Shown here: piece by piece, positions 55,376-64,000 of the stretch
Layout: each line of letters begins with the position of its first letter
How positions within the stretch are numbered: the first letter of the stretch is position 1
Assembly: GCF_000317285.1 (NCBI RefSeq)
Contig: NZ_AJLN01000063.1
Coordinates: 90,845-154,844 of the forward strand
Origin: Chlorogloeopsis fritschii PCC 6912
GTDB taxonomy: Bacteria; Cyanobacteriota; Cyanobacteriia; Cyanobacteriales; Nostocaceae
DNA: 64,000 bases
Reading direction: 5' to 3'
Position numbers and translations under genes: made by a program
The notes under the pieces: generated by a model
What the model saw: only the letters and a program-made list of their open reading frames with translations
Told to the model about the DNA's origin: nothing
The model's database searches: none

Positions 55376-56365
55376 CTACTGACTATTGACTTTTTTAAAC
55401 GGAGTTCTTTTTTCCTTTTTCTTTTTCTTTTTATTTTTTTCGTAATCTAATTCCCTGAGCTTCTTCATAATCCGGTTGAAGTACTCTTGCAGATAGCTTT
55501 CTAAGGTTGTGGTATCTTTTGGGTCTAATCCAAAAACTTGGTACACTTCATCCATCGGCGCATTTAGAGGTCTGCCACTTGCCAGTACTTCTGTAAATGC
55601 CAGTCTATCTGCTACATTCCATCCCCACTGGAAAAATCGCATCATCCGGCGTATAGTACGTAGTAAATTGATAGGCATCCGTGTCACTCTGGCTTCTTTC
55701 CCAGATAGGCGTTCGCATAGGCTAATAATTTCCTCTGCGCTCCAAGCACGAGTACCAACTACCGGAAAAGTTTGCTTTTCTGTTTCTGGTATGCTCAAAG
55801 CACGAATCGCGAATTTGGCAATGTCTTGAGTGTCCATGTAGGCAATGGGTGAAGACTCTCCCGTCACCCAAACAGGTTGTCCCTCCAAAATTGGGATACC
55901 ATACTGACCAATTAAGCCTTGCATGAAACCAGCTAACTGTAATATGGTGTAATTCAAGCCAGACTCTGCCAAAAATAGCTCAGTACACCGCTTGATTTCC
56001 ATCAATGGAACTTCTGGATACTTATCGGCATTTAGTATAGAGAAGAAGATAAAACGCTCTACACCTGCGGCTAAAGATGCTTGTATCAAAGATACCTTGC
56101 CATCCCAATCTACTTGTTTAATACTCAGTGAATCAGTAGGACGAGATGTTGCCGCGTCGATAACAGCGGTTACACCTTCGAGTGCCGCTTGCAGTGTCTG
56201 GGGGTAGCACAAATCTCCCGGTACAACTTCCGCACCCCATTCTTTTAGAAATGCGGCTTTTTTAGGACTCCGGACTAGACAACGTACTTTATACCCCTCA
56301 TCAATGGCACGACGAGCCACTTGTCTTCCCAAGGTGCCTGTAGCACCGACGATTAGTAGTGTCAT
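55376..56365 (-). CDS. ycf39: Ycf39-type NAD(P)-binding protein (photosystem II assembly)
   Basis: An atypical short-chain dehydrogenase: Rossmann motif IVGATGTLGRQVARRAI, RCLVRSPKKAAFL, FFSILNADKYPEVPLMEIK, LAESGLNYTILQLAGFMQGL. This is the Ycf39/HCF244 family, which aids D1 synthesis and chlorophyll insertion into early PSII. The C-terminus ends in a Lys-rich tail (KNKKKKKKEKR), perhaps for membrane contact. It follows petM, a neighbour common in cyanobacteria, but a hairpin between the two may separate transcripts. Confidence 0.93.
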   Translation of the reverse strand: MTLLIVGATGTLGRQVARRAIDEGYKVRCLVRSPKKAAFLKEWGAEVVPGDLCYPQTLQAALEGVTAVIDAATSRPTDSLSIKQVDWDGKVSLIQASLAAGVERFIFFSILNADKYPEVPLMEIKRCTELFLAESGLNYTILQLAGFMQGLIGQYGIPILEGQPVWVTGESSPIAYMDTQDIAKFAIRALSIPETEKQTFPVVGTRAWSAEEIISLCERLSGKEARVTRMPINLLRTIRRMMRFFQWGWNVADRLAFTEVLASGRPLNAPMDEVYQVFGLDPKDTTTLESYLQEYFNRIMKKLRELDYEKNKKKKKKEKRTPFKKVNSQ

Positions 56366-56464
56366 GAGGGTTGTTTACAAAATTTAAAGTTTTATGAATC
56401 AAATTTTAACAGAATCGTATGAACAAACAAAATTTTACATTTTTAATTTCAGATACGAAGGATA

Positions 56465-56491
56465 ACGAGAGACAATGTAGAGTCTCTCGTT
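56465..56491 (-). terminator. Stem-loop after petM
   Basis: AACGAGAGAC-aatgtaga-GTCTCTCGTT, a 10-bp perfect stem between the petM stop and the ycf39 start. Confidence 0.65.
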
Positions 56492-56515
56492 CTCAAAAGG
56501 CTTGTAAGCAAAAAA

Positions 56516-56620
56516 TTACTCTTCTGCGCCTTGAATTTTCAGTAACAATACACCTAAACCCCAGCCTACAAAGATTAAGCCGAAGGACAACAGAGCTGCA
56601 TTGAACATTTCGCCGCCCAT
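56516..56620 (-). CDS. petM: Cytochrome b6f complex subunit 7
   Basis: 34 residues from ATG 56620: [20 protein letters not shown], then [13 protein letters not shown]. This is the complete PetM sequence, a single-helix subunit of the cytochrome b6f complex in thylakoids. AGGAG is seen a few bases upstream on the coding strand. It is too short for many ORF callers but has no ambiguity. Confidence 0.97.
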   Translation of the reverse strand: MGGEMFNAALLSFGLIFVGWGLGVLLLKIQGAEE

Positions 56621-56899
56621 TGCTGTAATACTCCTTTGCGAATTGTTTAATTAAGTTAAGTCTACCAGAGCCTTTTAGAATAGCTATAAGATTAGACCAG
56701 TGTGAACTATTGTGACAAATTTAGGGAAGGGGGAAAACTGTAACCTATAACCTACTTTAACAATTGGTTTATATAGGACTCCTATTTGATTTTTGAAAAA
56801 AAACTCAGTACACTTTATGTTCTTTCTTTTGTGTCCCCTATTCCCTGTCCACTGTCCCTTGTCTCTACGAGTGATTCAGTAATCAAATCAGATTGCTAT

Positions 56900-57982
56900 A
56901 TGTCTCAATTCAATAAAAATAATGATATATCGCTATCAACTCATCGTCCTCGTCTAGCGCTCACTATGGGAGATCCGGCTGGAATTGGGCCAGAAGTAAT
57001 TTTGAAAGCTTTAGCTAGCCCAGAATTGAGCAAAAATTTTGATGTCACAGTTGTGGGTAACCGTGATTTATTATCAGAAATTTATACCAAAGTTCTTGTG
57101 AATGGGAATTTGGTGCCTTTAGCAAATCCAGAAAGTTTGTCAATCATTGATGTTCCTCTAGAAGAACAACTTAAAAGTGAAATTGCGATCGGGGTGGGTA
57201 ATGCAGCAAGTGGTGCAGCGAGCTTTACTTATATGGAATGGGCGATCGCTCGCACAAACTCAGGTGAATTTGATGCAATTGTTACCGCTCCGATTGCCAA
57301 ATCCGCTTGGAAAGCAGCGGGGTACGATTATCCAGGACAAACAGAACTTTTAGCCGAAAAGTCGGGCACGCAAAGATTTGGGATGTTATTTGTCGCGCGA
57401 TCGCCCCACACTAATTGGACGCTACGGTGTTTACTTGTCACCACACATATTCCTTTATGTCAAGTACCAAAAGTTCTAACAGCAGAATTAATGACACAGA
57501 AACTCGATTTGTTGGTGGATTGCTTGGAGAAAGATTTTGGTATTGAGAATGGAAGGATAGCGATCGCTGGTTTAAATCCCCACAGTGGCGAACAAGGACA
57601 ACTGGGAACAGAAGAACAAAATTGGTTAATTCCCTGGCTGGAGCAAGAACGTCAAAAACGCCCAAATTGGCAGCTAGATGGGCTAATTCCCCCAGATACA
57701 ATGTGGGTTAAACCTGGTAGAGCTTGGTATGGTGGAGATGATTCAGTCAAAGCTGCCGATGCTTACCTGGCACTTTACCACGACCAAGGCTTAATTCCGG
57801 TGAAGTTAATGGCATTTGACCGAGCAGTTAATACTACCATTGGTCTTCCTTTTATTCGTACTTCTCCGGATCACGGTACAGCATTTGATATTGCGGGTAA
57901 GGGAATAGCTGATGCTACTAGTATGAAAGCAGCGATCGAGTTAGCAGCAGAGTTGGCAAGTGTGAAACTGGGAAAGTATTAG
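56900..57982 (+). CDS. pdxA: 4-hydroxythreonine-4-phosphate dehydrogenase
   Basis: From ATG 56900 (MSQFNKNN) the product has 360 residues. [20 protein letters not shown] is the family start; [37 protein letters not shown] and [13 protein letters not shown] supply metal and substrate ligands. It acts in pyridoxal phosphate synthesis. The longer frame from 56786 reads through STRR-derived residues ([16 protein letters not shown]) and is not used. Most cyanobacteria make PLP by the PdxA/PdxJ route. Confidence 0.95.
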   Translation: MSQFNKNNDISLSTHRPRLALTMGDPAGIGPEVILKALASPELSKNFDVTVVGNRDLLSEIYTKVLVNGNLVPLANPESLSIIDVPLEEQLKSEIAIGVGNAASGAASFTYMEWAIARTNSGEFDAIVTAPIAKSAWKAAGYDYPGQTELLAEKSGTQRFGMLFVARSPHTNWTLRCLLVTTHIPLCQVPKVLTAELMTQKLDLLVDCLEKDFGIENGRIAIAGLNPHSGEQGQLGTEEQNWLIPWLEQERQKRPNWQLDGLIPPDTMWVKPGRAWYGGDDSVKAADAYLALYHDQGLIPVKLMAFDRAVNTTIGLPFIRTSPDHGTAFDIAGKGIADATSMKAAIELAAELASVKLGKY

Positions 57983-58409
57983 CAAGTGCAGATTTGATTA
58001 GCTATTTAAGTATCTAGATATCCGAGTCTCTGCATAGATAAAGCGCTCACACTGGCTAGCCTTCATCGTTCCTCAGAGCGACGTATCGTATATTGCACTC
58101 TGCCCTGTTTACTCCCCCAACTTAGTACTCAGTATTCAACCTTTAGCAAGATGGTAAAAAATTTACACAAAACTTAATACATATATTTTTAATTAAGCAA
58201 CTCTACCATTAGACATAAATCTATCAGCTTCACTCCCAGGAAAGAGAAATTTCAGGAGTTTAGTTGGGTACATTTTTGTCAGTCAATATAATTCTGCAAA
58301 AGTGGTTGGCGAATAGAGGTCAAAACACGATAGAAAAATAGCGCCTCTTTGATTTTGTTGACATTCTAAGGCTTTTGCAAGCTGTTAATTCAATGAGCGA
58401 GGAATATTC
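57983..58409. other. Intergenic region, no gene seen
   Basis: 427 bp between pdxA and the rhodanese gene. No ORF, hairpin or repeat with clear pattern. Confidence 0.4.
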
Positions 58410-58877
58410 ATGGATAACATCAAAGATAACAAATTAGTAGAAAATATTATTCCCTCACAACCACCTATCGAGCAACAATCTGATGCGCACGTACTGAAGT
58501 CTCGCCTAGAATGGGGCGAGCCTGCTTTTACGATTCTTGATGTGCGCGATCGCAATACATATAACGAAGGTCATATCATGGGCGCAATGGCGATGCCATT
58601 AGATCAATTGGTAGAGCGAGCTACACCATCTTTAGCAAAAAGTCGTGACATCTACGTTTACGGTGCTACTGATGAAGAGACTGCCCAAGCCGCACAACAA
58701 TTGAGAAGCGCTGGTTTTGAACACGTATCTGAACTCAGAGGCGGTTTACCAGCATGGAAGGCAATTGGTGGCCCTACTGAAGGTATTATCGAATCACAAA
58801 CTCCTCCCGGTGCTGGCGACTATAATGTTGTTTCTAGAGTTAAAGAACACATAGAAACCCAACAAAAAGACGTATAG
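58410..58877 (+). CDS. Rhodanese-like protein without the active-site cysteine
   Basis: 155 residues; the rhodanese domain is about 25-125 with ILDVRDRNTYNEGHIMGA and RGGLPAWKAIGGP. The catalytic loop, normally C-R-x-G-x-R, reads VYGATDEETAQAA, with G85 at the usual Cys position. It therefore cannot form a persulfide by the normal mechanism and is likely a binding or regulatory protein. It is soluble. A GTCATTAGTCATT repeat follows the stop. Confidence 0.85.
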   Translation: MDNIKDNKLVENIIPSQPPIEQQSDAHVLKSRLEWGEPAFTILDVRDRNTYNEGHIMGAMAMPLDQLVERATPSLAKSRDIYVYGATDEETAQAAQQLRSAGFEHVSELRGGLPAWKAIGGPTEGIIESQTPPGAGDYNVVSRVKEHIETQQKDV

Positions 58878-58958
58878 ATTTTTAGTCATTGGTCATTAGT
58901 CATTAGTCATTAGTAAAAAACATTCGTACTATAGACTATTGACTATTGACTTTTTTAT

Positions 58959-59588
58959 TCAGTGTTCAAACAAATCCTTGAATTGTAATAAATCCAAGGA
59001 AACTATAGTTGGCAAACACCGAAAGCATTCTTGAGCTAATTCCCAGCGCTCTTCTCGCTTGAGCATTTTTATCAATTTTTCTCGTACTTTTAGTAGGTAG
59101 CGTACATCGTTAGCAGCATAACTTAGTTGGGCTTCGGTTAGGTTAGCTGCGTTTCCCCAGTCAGAACTTTGAGCGCTTTTGTCCAATTCTACTTGTTCTA
59201 ACTCTAGTACCACGTCTTTAAGTCCGTGGCGTTGAGTGTAGGTACGTGCTAATTTACTAGCAATCTTGCTACAAAATACGGGATTGACTTGAATCCCAAG
59301 ATGATAGCGTAAAGCAGCAAGGTCGAAACGTGCAAAGTGAAATACTTTTAGGACATTTGCTGCTTCTAATAGCTTTTTTAAATTTGGAGCTTCTGTTTGT
59401 CCTCTAGTAATACGGATAGCAGTTACTTGCCCTTCACCGTTACACAGTTGTACTAAACACAAGCGATCGCGCTGCGGTATTAATCCCATTGTCTCTGTAT
59501 CGACAGCGATCGCATCAGCTTCTAAATACTCGGATAGGGTAGCTTCGCTAAGATCGCGATCGTAAACCTGAAAATTTTGTAATTCCAT
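58959..59588 (-). CDS. Ribonuclease D-like 3'-5' exonuclease
   Basis: 209 residues of the DEDDy exonuclease family: AIAVDTETMGLIPQRDRLCL (first D-E pair), KVFHFARFDLAALR (second D), and LSYAANDVRYLLKVREKL (Y and D). There is no HRDC domain, so it is a short RNase D variant typical of cyanobacteria and alphaproteobacteria. It would trim structured RNA 3' ends. Confidence 0.9.
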   Translation of the reverse strand: MELQNFQVYDRDLSEATLSEYLEADAIAVDTETMGLIPQRDRLCLVQLCNGEGQVTAIRITRGQTEAPNLKKLLEAANVLKVFHFARFDLAALRYHLGIQVNPVFCSKIASKLARTYTQRHGLKDVVLELEQVELDKSAQSSDWGNAANLTEAQLSYAANDVRYLLKVREKLIKMLKREERWELAQECFRCLPTIVSLDLLQFKDLFEH

Positions 59589-59934
59589 GAATTGCTACAA
59601 AATAAATGCAGTGTTTAGTAGAAAAAGTTCCACAAAACACCTCTTTATTTTGCAAAAAATTTAGTAGTTAAGTCATCAGGCACAAATAAACATAACACGT
59701 AATTTTTTAGTGAAGTAGGTTTAATGAAATTTCTGTATTTTGACCTTACAGATACTACATCTAAACCTACCCATAAGTATTTAGCGGTTGGTTGTTTACC
59801 ACTAACTTCTGTACGGGCGGGTTTGGTTGATTATATGAACGGTTAAAACCGACAATTGATCTTCTAAACCCACCCCTACTACCCACTAACCTCCTGTATG
59901 AAAAACACGTTTATTTATGCTGATGAACTTGAGA
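59589..59934. repeat. Repeat-containing spacer
   Basis: 59700-59776 (AGTAGGTTTAATG, then CTTACAGATACTACATCTAA) matches part of 26218-26340. 59809-59882 is a GGGCGGGTTTGG...AAACCCACCCCTAC palindromic copy. Confidence 0.7.
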
Positions 59935-60480
59935 CTATCTGTTGCTCAGGAAAATTTGCGTTAAATAAACTTCCCCTTTGCTATTGACAGCCACACCAAT
60001 CCCAGTGAGATTGTAATTGCCTTTGATATTGACTAAGTGATCGGGACTGTGGAGCCAGCCATGAATAGCTTCAGCCGCAGGATCGTTATATCCTTGGTTG
60101 AAAGCGACATTTTCCGCTGCACTTTTGTAGCGAATGCGCGTAGCACTGACTCGTCGTTCAAATCCCTGATGGCTAAATGGAACTTTACCGTTAGCCATAT
60201 TTAGACTGTGAATCCTTGCCTGTCTGGTAACGTTTGCACTCAGAGTCAGTTTTGGCAAACCCCTGGCAGCCCGATATCGATTTATACGGGCAAACACTGA
60301 TTTTTCTAAATCAGCTGTATTAAAAGTTATAGATGATGTGGCCTGACCTGATGAAAGCGACACCGCCTGATGTGCAAACCGTTTCTTGGTAGAAGTGTGA
60401 CCTGGTGCATAGGTGGTTGTGAATCCACTGGCAAGGACAAGCATACTTAAAGCTATGCCAAAAGCAGATTGTCGAATCAT
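59935..60480 (-). CDS. Secreted CAP-domain (SCP) protein
   Basis: 181 residues from ATG 60480 (MIRQSAFG). A signal peptide (GIALSMLVLASGFTTTYA) precedes a CAP/SCP domain: FARINRYRAARGLPKLTLS, VTRQARIHSLNMA, SHQGF (His), AENVAF (Glu) and GWLHSPDHLVNIKG. These match bacterial CAP proteins, extracellular proteins of mostly unknown function. It is divergent from the carbonic anhydrase gene. Confidence 0.88.
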   Translation of the reverse strand: MIRQSAFGIALSMLVLASGFTTTYAPGHTSTKKRFAHQAVSLSSGQATSSITFNTADLEKSVFARINRYRAARGLPKLTLSANVTRQARIHSLNMANGKVPFSHQGFERRVSATRIRYKSAAENVAFNQGYNDPAAEAIHGWLHSPDHLVNIKGNYNLTGIGVAVNSKGEVYLTQIFLSNR

Positions 60481-60874
60481 GGACAATTACGTAAATATAT
60501 TTGGGCTGGAAGATGCGCACCTAGATACTTATTTCTTGATATACCCGTATATTTTCAGTATTCAAGAGATTTGCAAATTTTTCTCTATCCCGATTTTGGC
60601 GTTAATAACTGGTAATTACAATCCTCTCTCTGTAAAGTAATTCCAAATAAAAAATGAAATATTCAAGAAGTTTAAAATATACGGTATTTTGTTTAGGTAG
60701 CGTTACTTAGTAGATTTTACTTAGATTAATACATATCAGCCTCATTCCAAAGGAATAAAAATTAAATAACTCTTAAATCGTCTCAAAGCTTACTCTAGTT
60801 ATTTTCTAAAGTTGATATCTTCCTGCAAGTGTGAAAGCTTTGGAGAGCAAAATTCAACTTACCAAGTGAGATTG

Positions 60875-61624
60875 ATGAGCCGAATTAATGGATTTATTGG
60901 ACGTCGTCATTTGTTTAACCTCGCAGGAATGGGAAGTCTTGGTATTGTGGCTAGTATGGCTGGTTGCAGCGTGTCAGGGAATGCCAAGAATGCGATCGCT
61001 TCTCAAGCTGCCCTAGCCGATGCTGTAGTCACCAAACGCAAACCAGTCAGTCCAGATGAAGCTCTAAAACTATTGCTGCAAGGAAATCAGCGATTTGTTC
61101 AGCAAAAGCGTAAATATCCCGACCAATCTCTAGAACGGATACGATTAGTTGCTCAAGCTCAATATCCTTTTGCTGCCATACTTGGTTGTGCAGATTCCAG
61201 AGTTCCTGCCGAAATAGTTTTTGATCGAGGGCTTGGAGATTTATTTGTCGTGCGAATAGCTGGAAATGTAGCCTCTGAGTCAGCAATTGGCAGTTTAGAA
61301 TACGCTACAAATGTTTTGGGTTCTCAGGTAATCGTGGTTTTAGGTCATAAAAGATGTGGTGCAGTAGCTACCGCCCTTCAAGACCAGCCAATTTCTGGCA
61401 GAATGGGCTTGATTGTTGAGAATATTAAACCAGCTGTAGAGAAAATAAAATCTACTACAGACAATTTACAGGTTGATGCGGTAGTAGCGAATATCAAATA
61501 TCAAGCTCAAAGACTACAGGATAATTCAACTATATTGGCTAAACTTATTCGTCAAAATAAACTAAAAATTGTTAGTGCCCTTTATGACTTGGATACTGGC
61601 GCAGTGTCGATTATAAAGACGTAA
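60875..61624 (+). CDS. ecaB: Exported beta-carbonic anhydrase
   Basis: 249 residues from ATG 60875 (MSRINGFIG), preferred over 60812. A twin-arginine signal (RRHLFNLAGMGSLGIVASMA) ends in a lipobox-like AGC. The beta-CA domain (about 60-245) has zinc and catalytic ligands in GCADSRVPAEIVFDRGLGD and LGHKRCGAVATAL. It would interconvert CO2 and bicarbonate in the periplasm, like Synechocystis EcaB, supporting carbon acquisition. The symbol is by analogy. Orthology was not tested. Confidence 0.88.
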   Translation: MSRINGFIGRRHLFNLAGMGSLGIVASMAGCSVSGNAKNAIASQAALADAVVTKRKPVSPDEALKLLLQGNQRFVQQKRKYPDQSLERIRLVAQAQYPFAAILGCADSRVPAEIVFDRGLGDLFVVRIAGNVASESAIGSLEYATNVLGSQVIVVLGHKRCGAVATALQDQPISGRMGLIVENIKPAVEKIKSTTDNLQVDAVVANIKYQAQRLQDNSTILAKLIRQNKLKIVSALYDLDTGAVSIIKT

Positions 61625-61996
61625 TTTATGCATTTTGATGTTGAATAATGTTGTAATTTATTAGTTGTTAATTTTTGATTATTAATAACCAAAAATTAAC
61701 TGCTATTTTTTACAATTGGATAGTGCTTGGCTATTAAAATATTCATACTACTAGTAATAAATAATACAAGACTTGCTTATTAAAGAAGGGGTATCAGGAA
61801 GAAGAGGACACGGGGAGGAAGAGATGGGCAAGAGGGGGAAGATGGAGAAGAATTTACTCTTACACTTCCTCCTCTTCAAGCGTCCCTAGCCCCTAGTCCC
61901 CACTCTCCAATCAGAGTGTATGGTGGTGGACTGATAAAACGAGACCTGTGAATGATATAACTAGCTATTAGCTATTAGCCATTAGCTGTTAGCGGC
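61625..61996. repeat. STRR-containing spacer
   Basis: 61800-61855 contains GAGGACACGGGGAGGAAGAG-type units and 61870-61910 CCCTAGCC heptamers; GCTATTAGCTATTAGC runs close to the start of the JAMM gene. No other feature. Confidence 0.75.
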
Positions 61997-62455
61997 ATGA
62001 TTAAACTTAGAGAAGAAGACTGGCAAATTATCCGCAGCCACGCTGAGAAAACCTACCCAGAAGAGTGCTGCGGTATTATCTTTGGCGATCGCAACAATTG
62101 TGGCAAAACTGTGGTAGAAGTTATGCCCACAGAAAACGTTTGGGGGACAGAAGCAGCGGCAGATTTCCTAGATGAAGAAATAGTTCACGGAAGGAGGCAA
62201 AGGTACGCGATCGCACCTCAAGTCATGTTACAAGCACAAAAGCAAGCACGGGTACACTCTCTCGATATAATTGGTATCTATCACTCCCATACCGACCATC
62301 CAGCGATTCCCTCAGAATTTGACCGAGAGTACGCTTGGCAAGAATACTCGTATATCATAGTTTCTGTACAAAAAGGCAAAGCTAGTGAAATGAAAAGTTG
62401 GTGTCTGGATGATAACCACCAGTTCCAACAAGAAGAATTAAAAATTAAAAGTTAA
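61997..62455 (+). CDS. M67-family JAMM/MPN+ metallopeptidase
   Basis: 152 residues. The catalytic Glu lies in YPEECCGIIFG, and the zinc motif HSHTDHPAIPSEFD contains H-x-H-x(7)-S-x2-D. JAMM enzymes of this group cleave C-terminal extensions from ubiquitin-like sulfur carriers, exposing the Gly-Gly end for activation by ThiF/MoeB. That fits the MoeB gene 83 bp downstream. No sulfur-carrier gene is seen in the window. Confidence 0.9.
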   Translation: MIKLREEDWQIIRSHAEKTYPEECCGIIFGDRNNCGKTVVEVMPTENVWGTEAAADFLDEEIVHGRRQRYAIAPQVMLQAQKQARVHSLDIIGIYHSHTDHPAIPSEFDREYAWQEYSYIIVSVQKGKASEMKSWCLDDNHQFQQEELKIKS

Positions 62456-62538
62456 AAATGCAAAATTTTTACTAGGATTTCCCACTGACTCTCAATTTTC
62501 GATAGTATAAAAAGTCCGCGCTTCCTCATCAAACTACC

Positions 62539-63711
62539 ATGCTAAATCCAAATCTGGACGAAATCCAGTTAACAAAAGATGATTACGAACGCTACTCCCG
62601 CCACCTGATTTTGCCAGAAGTCGGCGTGGAAGGGCAAAAGCGCCTCAAAGCCGCCAGTGTATTGTGTATCGGTACGGGTGGACTCGGTTCGCCGTTACTT
62701 TTGTATTTAGCGGCGGCGGGTATCGGACGCATCGGTATTGTTGATTTCGATATTGTCGATGCTTCCAATCTGCAACGCCAAGTGATTCACGGTACTTCTT
62801 GGGTAGGAAAGCCCAAGATTGAATCAGCAAAAAATCGCATTTTGGAGATTAACCCCTATTGTCAGGTTGATCTGTACGAAACTCGCCTTTCCTCTGAAAA
62901 CGCCCTTGATATTATCAGACCTTATGATATTGTCGTGGACGGAACCGATAATTTCCCTACCCGGTATCTCGTTAATGATGCTTGCGTGTTGTTGAACAAA
63001 CCCAATGTCTATGGTTCTATTTTCAGATTTGAAGGGCAAGCTACAGTATTTAACTATGAGGGCGGGCCAAATTATCGTGACTTATACCCCGAACCCCCAC
63101 CACCAGGGATGGTTCCCTCTTGTGCAGAAGGTGGAGTACTAGGTGTTTTGTGCGGTATTATCGGTACAATCCAAGCAACGGAAACGGTAAAAATCATCCT
63201 TGGTAAAGGTACAACCTTAAGCGGACGGCTGTTGCTTTACAATGCTCTAGAAATGACGTTCCGCGAATTGAAGTTGCGTCCTAATCCGATCCGCCCGGTG
63301 ATTGAAAAATTGATAGATTATGAGCAATTTTGCGGTATTCCCCAAGCGAAAGCAGAGGAAGAAAAACAGCAGATGGAAATTCTTGAAATGACAGTACAGG
63401 AATTAAAGCAGTTGTTGGACAGCAACGCTGATGATTTCGTACTGTTAGATGTGCGCAATCCGCATGAATATGAAATTGCTAAAATTCCCGGTTCGGTATT
63501 GGTGCCATTACCAGATATTGAAAATGGTGAAGGTGTTACCAAAGTCAAGGAAATTCTCAACGGACATCGTTTGGTTGTCCACTGTAAATCGGGGATGCGC
63601 TCTGCCAAAGCTTTAGGAATCCTCAAGCAAGCGGGAATTGACGGTACAAATGTCAAGGGTGGAATTCTTGCCTGGAGTAAAGAAATCGACCCGTCAGTAC
63701 CGCAGTATTAA
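62539..63711 (+). CDS. moeB: MoeB/ThiF-type adenylyltransferase with rhodanese domain
   Basis: 390 residues. The E1-like adenylation domain (1-255) has RHLILPEVGVEGQ, GTGGLGSPLLLYLAAAGIGR, VDGTDNFPTRYLVND and PSCAEGGVLGVLCG. The C-terminal rhodanese domain (about 280-388) has LLDVRNPHEYEIAKIPGS and active-site HCKSGMRSAKAL. It activates ubiquitin-like sulfur carriers (MoaD/ThiS type) and supplies sulfur. The CxxC zinc pair normally before PEPPPPG is absent (NYRDLYPEPPPPG), a variant common in cyanobacteria. A terminator follows at 63745-63769. Confidence 0.93.
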   Translation: MLNPNLDEIQLTKDDYERYSRHLILPEVGVEGQKRLKAASVLCIGTGGLGSPLLLYLAAAGIGRIGIVDFDIVDASNLQRQVIHGTSWVGKPKIESAKNRILEINPYCQVDLYETRLSSENALDIIRPYDIVVDGTDNFPTRYLVNDACVLLNKPNVYGSIFRFEGQATVFNYEGGPNYRDLYPEPPPPGMVPSCAEGGVLGVLCGIIGTIQATETVKIILGKGTTLSGRLLLYNALEMTFRELKLRPNPIRPVIEKLIDYEQFCGIPQAKAEEEKQQMEILEMTVQELKQLLDSNADDFVLLDVRNPHEYEIAKIPGSVLVPLPDIENGEGVTKVKEILNGHRLVVHCKSGMRSAKALGILKQAGIDGTNVKGGILAWSKEIDPSVPQY

Positions 63712-63744
63712 TATAAAAAACCAAAACCAAAAATATTATGCAAG

Positions 63745-63769
63745 ACACGAAGAAATCTTCGTGTTTTTT
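63745..63769 (+). terminator. Rho-independent-type terminator of moeB
   Basis: ACACGAAGA-aa-TCTTCGTGT followed by five further T. Confidence 0.85.
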
Positions 63770-63870
63770 GCGTTAGCGGGTTGTTTGCTAAGGTAGTAGC
63801 GCTATCTGAACAGAAGTTGACTGCCAATATCATAGACTTCTTGCAGCGATCGCGATCTAGTTTAATTACA

Positions 63871-63931
63871 ACCACGGATGGACACAGATGAACACAGATT
63901 TTATCTGGGTTTATCGGTGTCCATCTGTGGT
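63871..63931. repeat. Palindromic repeat
   Basis: ACCACGGATGGACAC pairs with GTGTCCATCTGTGGT around CAGATGAACACAGATTTTAT; a dispersed bacterial/cyanobacterial repeat type. Confidence 0.7.
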
Positions 63932-64000
63932 CGATTTGTTTGAAAATAGAATGAGTGCAAAAGGTTTAATGCACTATTTTAGCTTTGACACGCCACTAGT

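Noticed and set aside
61997..63711. Antiphage ubiquitin-like (CBASS/Bil-type) operon
   Set aside because: No E2, ubiquitin-like protein, cyclase or effector gene is adjacent; MoeB and M67 are common housekeeping genes in cyanobacteria.

Overview
The window is a chromosomal segment of a filamentous, probably heterocyst-forming cyanobacterium (Nostocales type). The evidence is direct: many HIP1 octamers (GCGATCGC and near variants), cyanobacterial marker genes (petM, ycf39, ycf66, a probable nblR, a CYP110-type P450, a NrtS-like small membrane protein), and intergenic spacers crowded with short tandem heptanucleotide repeats (CCCTAGT- and GTTAGTA-type STRRs) and palindromic MITE-like repeats. 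No rRNA or tRNA gene was recognised.

Layout. 1-6.5 kb: the 3' end of a GH63-like glucosidase, an exported 5'-nucleotidase, a HigB/HigA-type toxin-antitoxin pair, and a two-gene DUF262 + HEPN cassette that looks like a defence or abortive-infection module. 6.9-12.3 kb: a peroxiredoxin fused to a cold-shock domain, a pentapeptide-repeat protein, ttcA, a NrtS-like protein, a family-2 glycosyltransferase and two tandem TVP38/TMEM64 membrane proteins. 12.4-21.8 kb: a mercuric-reductase-like flavoprotein with a homopolymer frameshift at its C-terminus, an RsbRD-histidine kinase, an MthK-like K+ channel, argD, a hemerythrin protein, aroE and an alpha/beta hydrolase. 21.8-29.5 kb: an EF-hand-like lipoprotein, a candidate structured RNA with its own terminator, an aldo/keto reductase remnant, an L,D-transpeptidase, a DUF1802 protein, gamma-glutamyltransferase carrying an in-frame STRR insertion, then a gene graveyard (truncated LOG gene, Uma2 fragment, IS200/IS605-like end, MITE). 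29.5-47.5 kb: mostly housekeeping (ileS, Ser/Thr kinase, ycf66, gnd, ilvE, lpdA, trpC), plus a ParA/coiled-coil pair, a P450, a CBS-like histidine kinase and a nucleotidyltransferase. 47.5-53 kb: accessory and gene-poor; a secreted DUF1996 protein sits beside a 2-kb AT-rich stretch with no convincing gene. 53-64 kb: nblR-like regulator, nadK, ycf39-petM, pdxA, a Cys-less rhodanese, RNase D-like nuclease, CAP protein, Tat-exported beta-carbonic anhydrase, and a JAMM peptidase-MoeB pair.

Most genes are monocistronic or in pairs; real functional couplings are the toxin-antitoxin pair, DUF262-HEPN (4-nt overlap), ParA-coiled coil (5-nt gap), petM-ycf39 and JAMM-MoeB. The best candidates for an under-described system are the DUF262-HEPN cassette and the ParA-coiled-coil pair. 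The most distinctive single-gene oddities are the peroxiredoxin-cold-shock fusion, the STRR insertion next to the autoprocessing site of gamma-glutamyltransferase, and the A8 frameshift in the flavoprotein.
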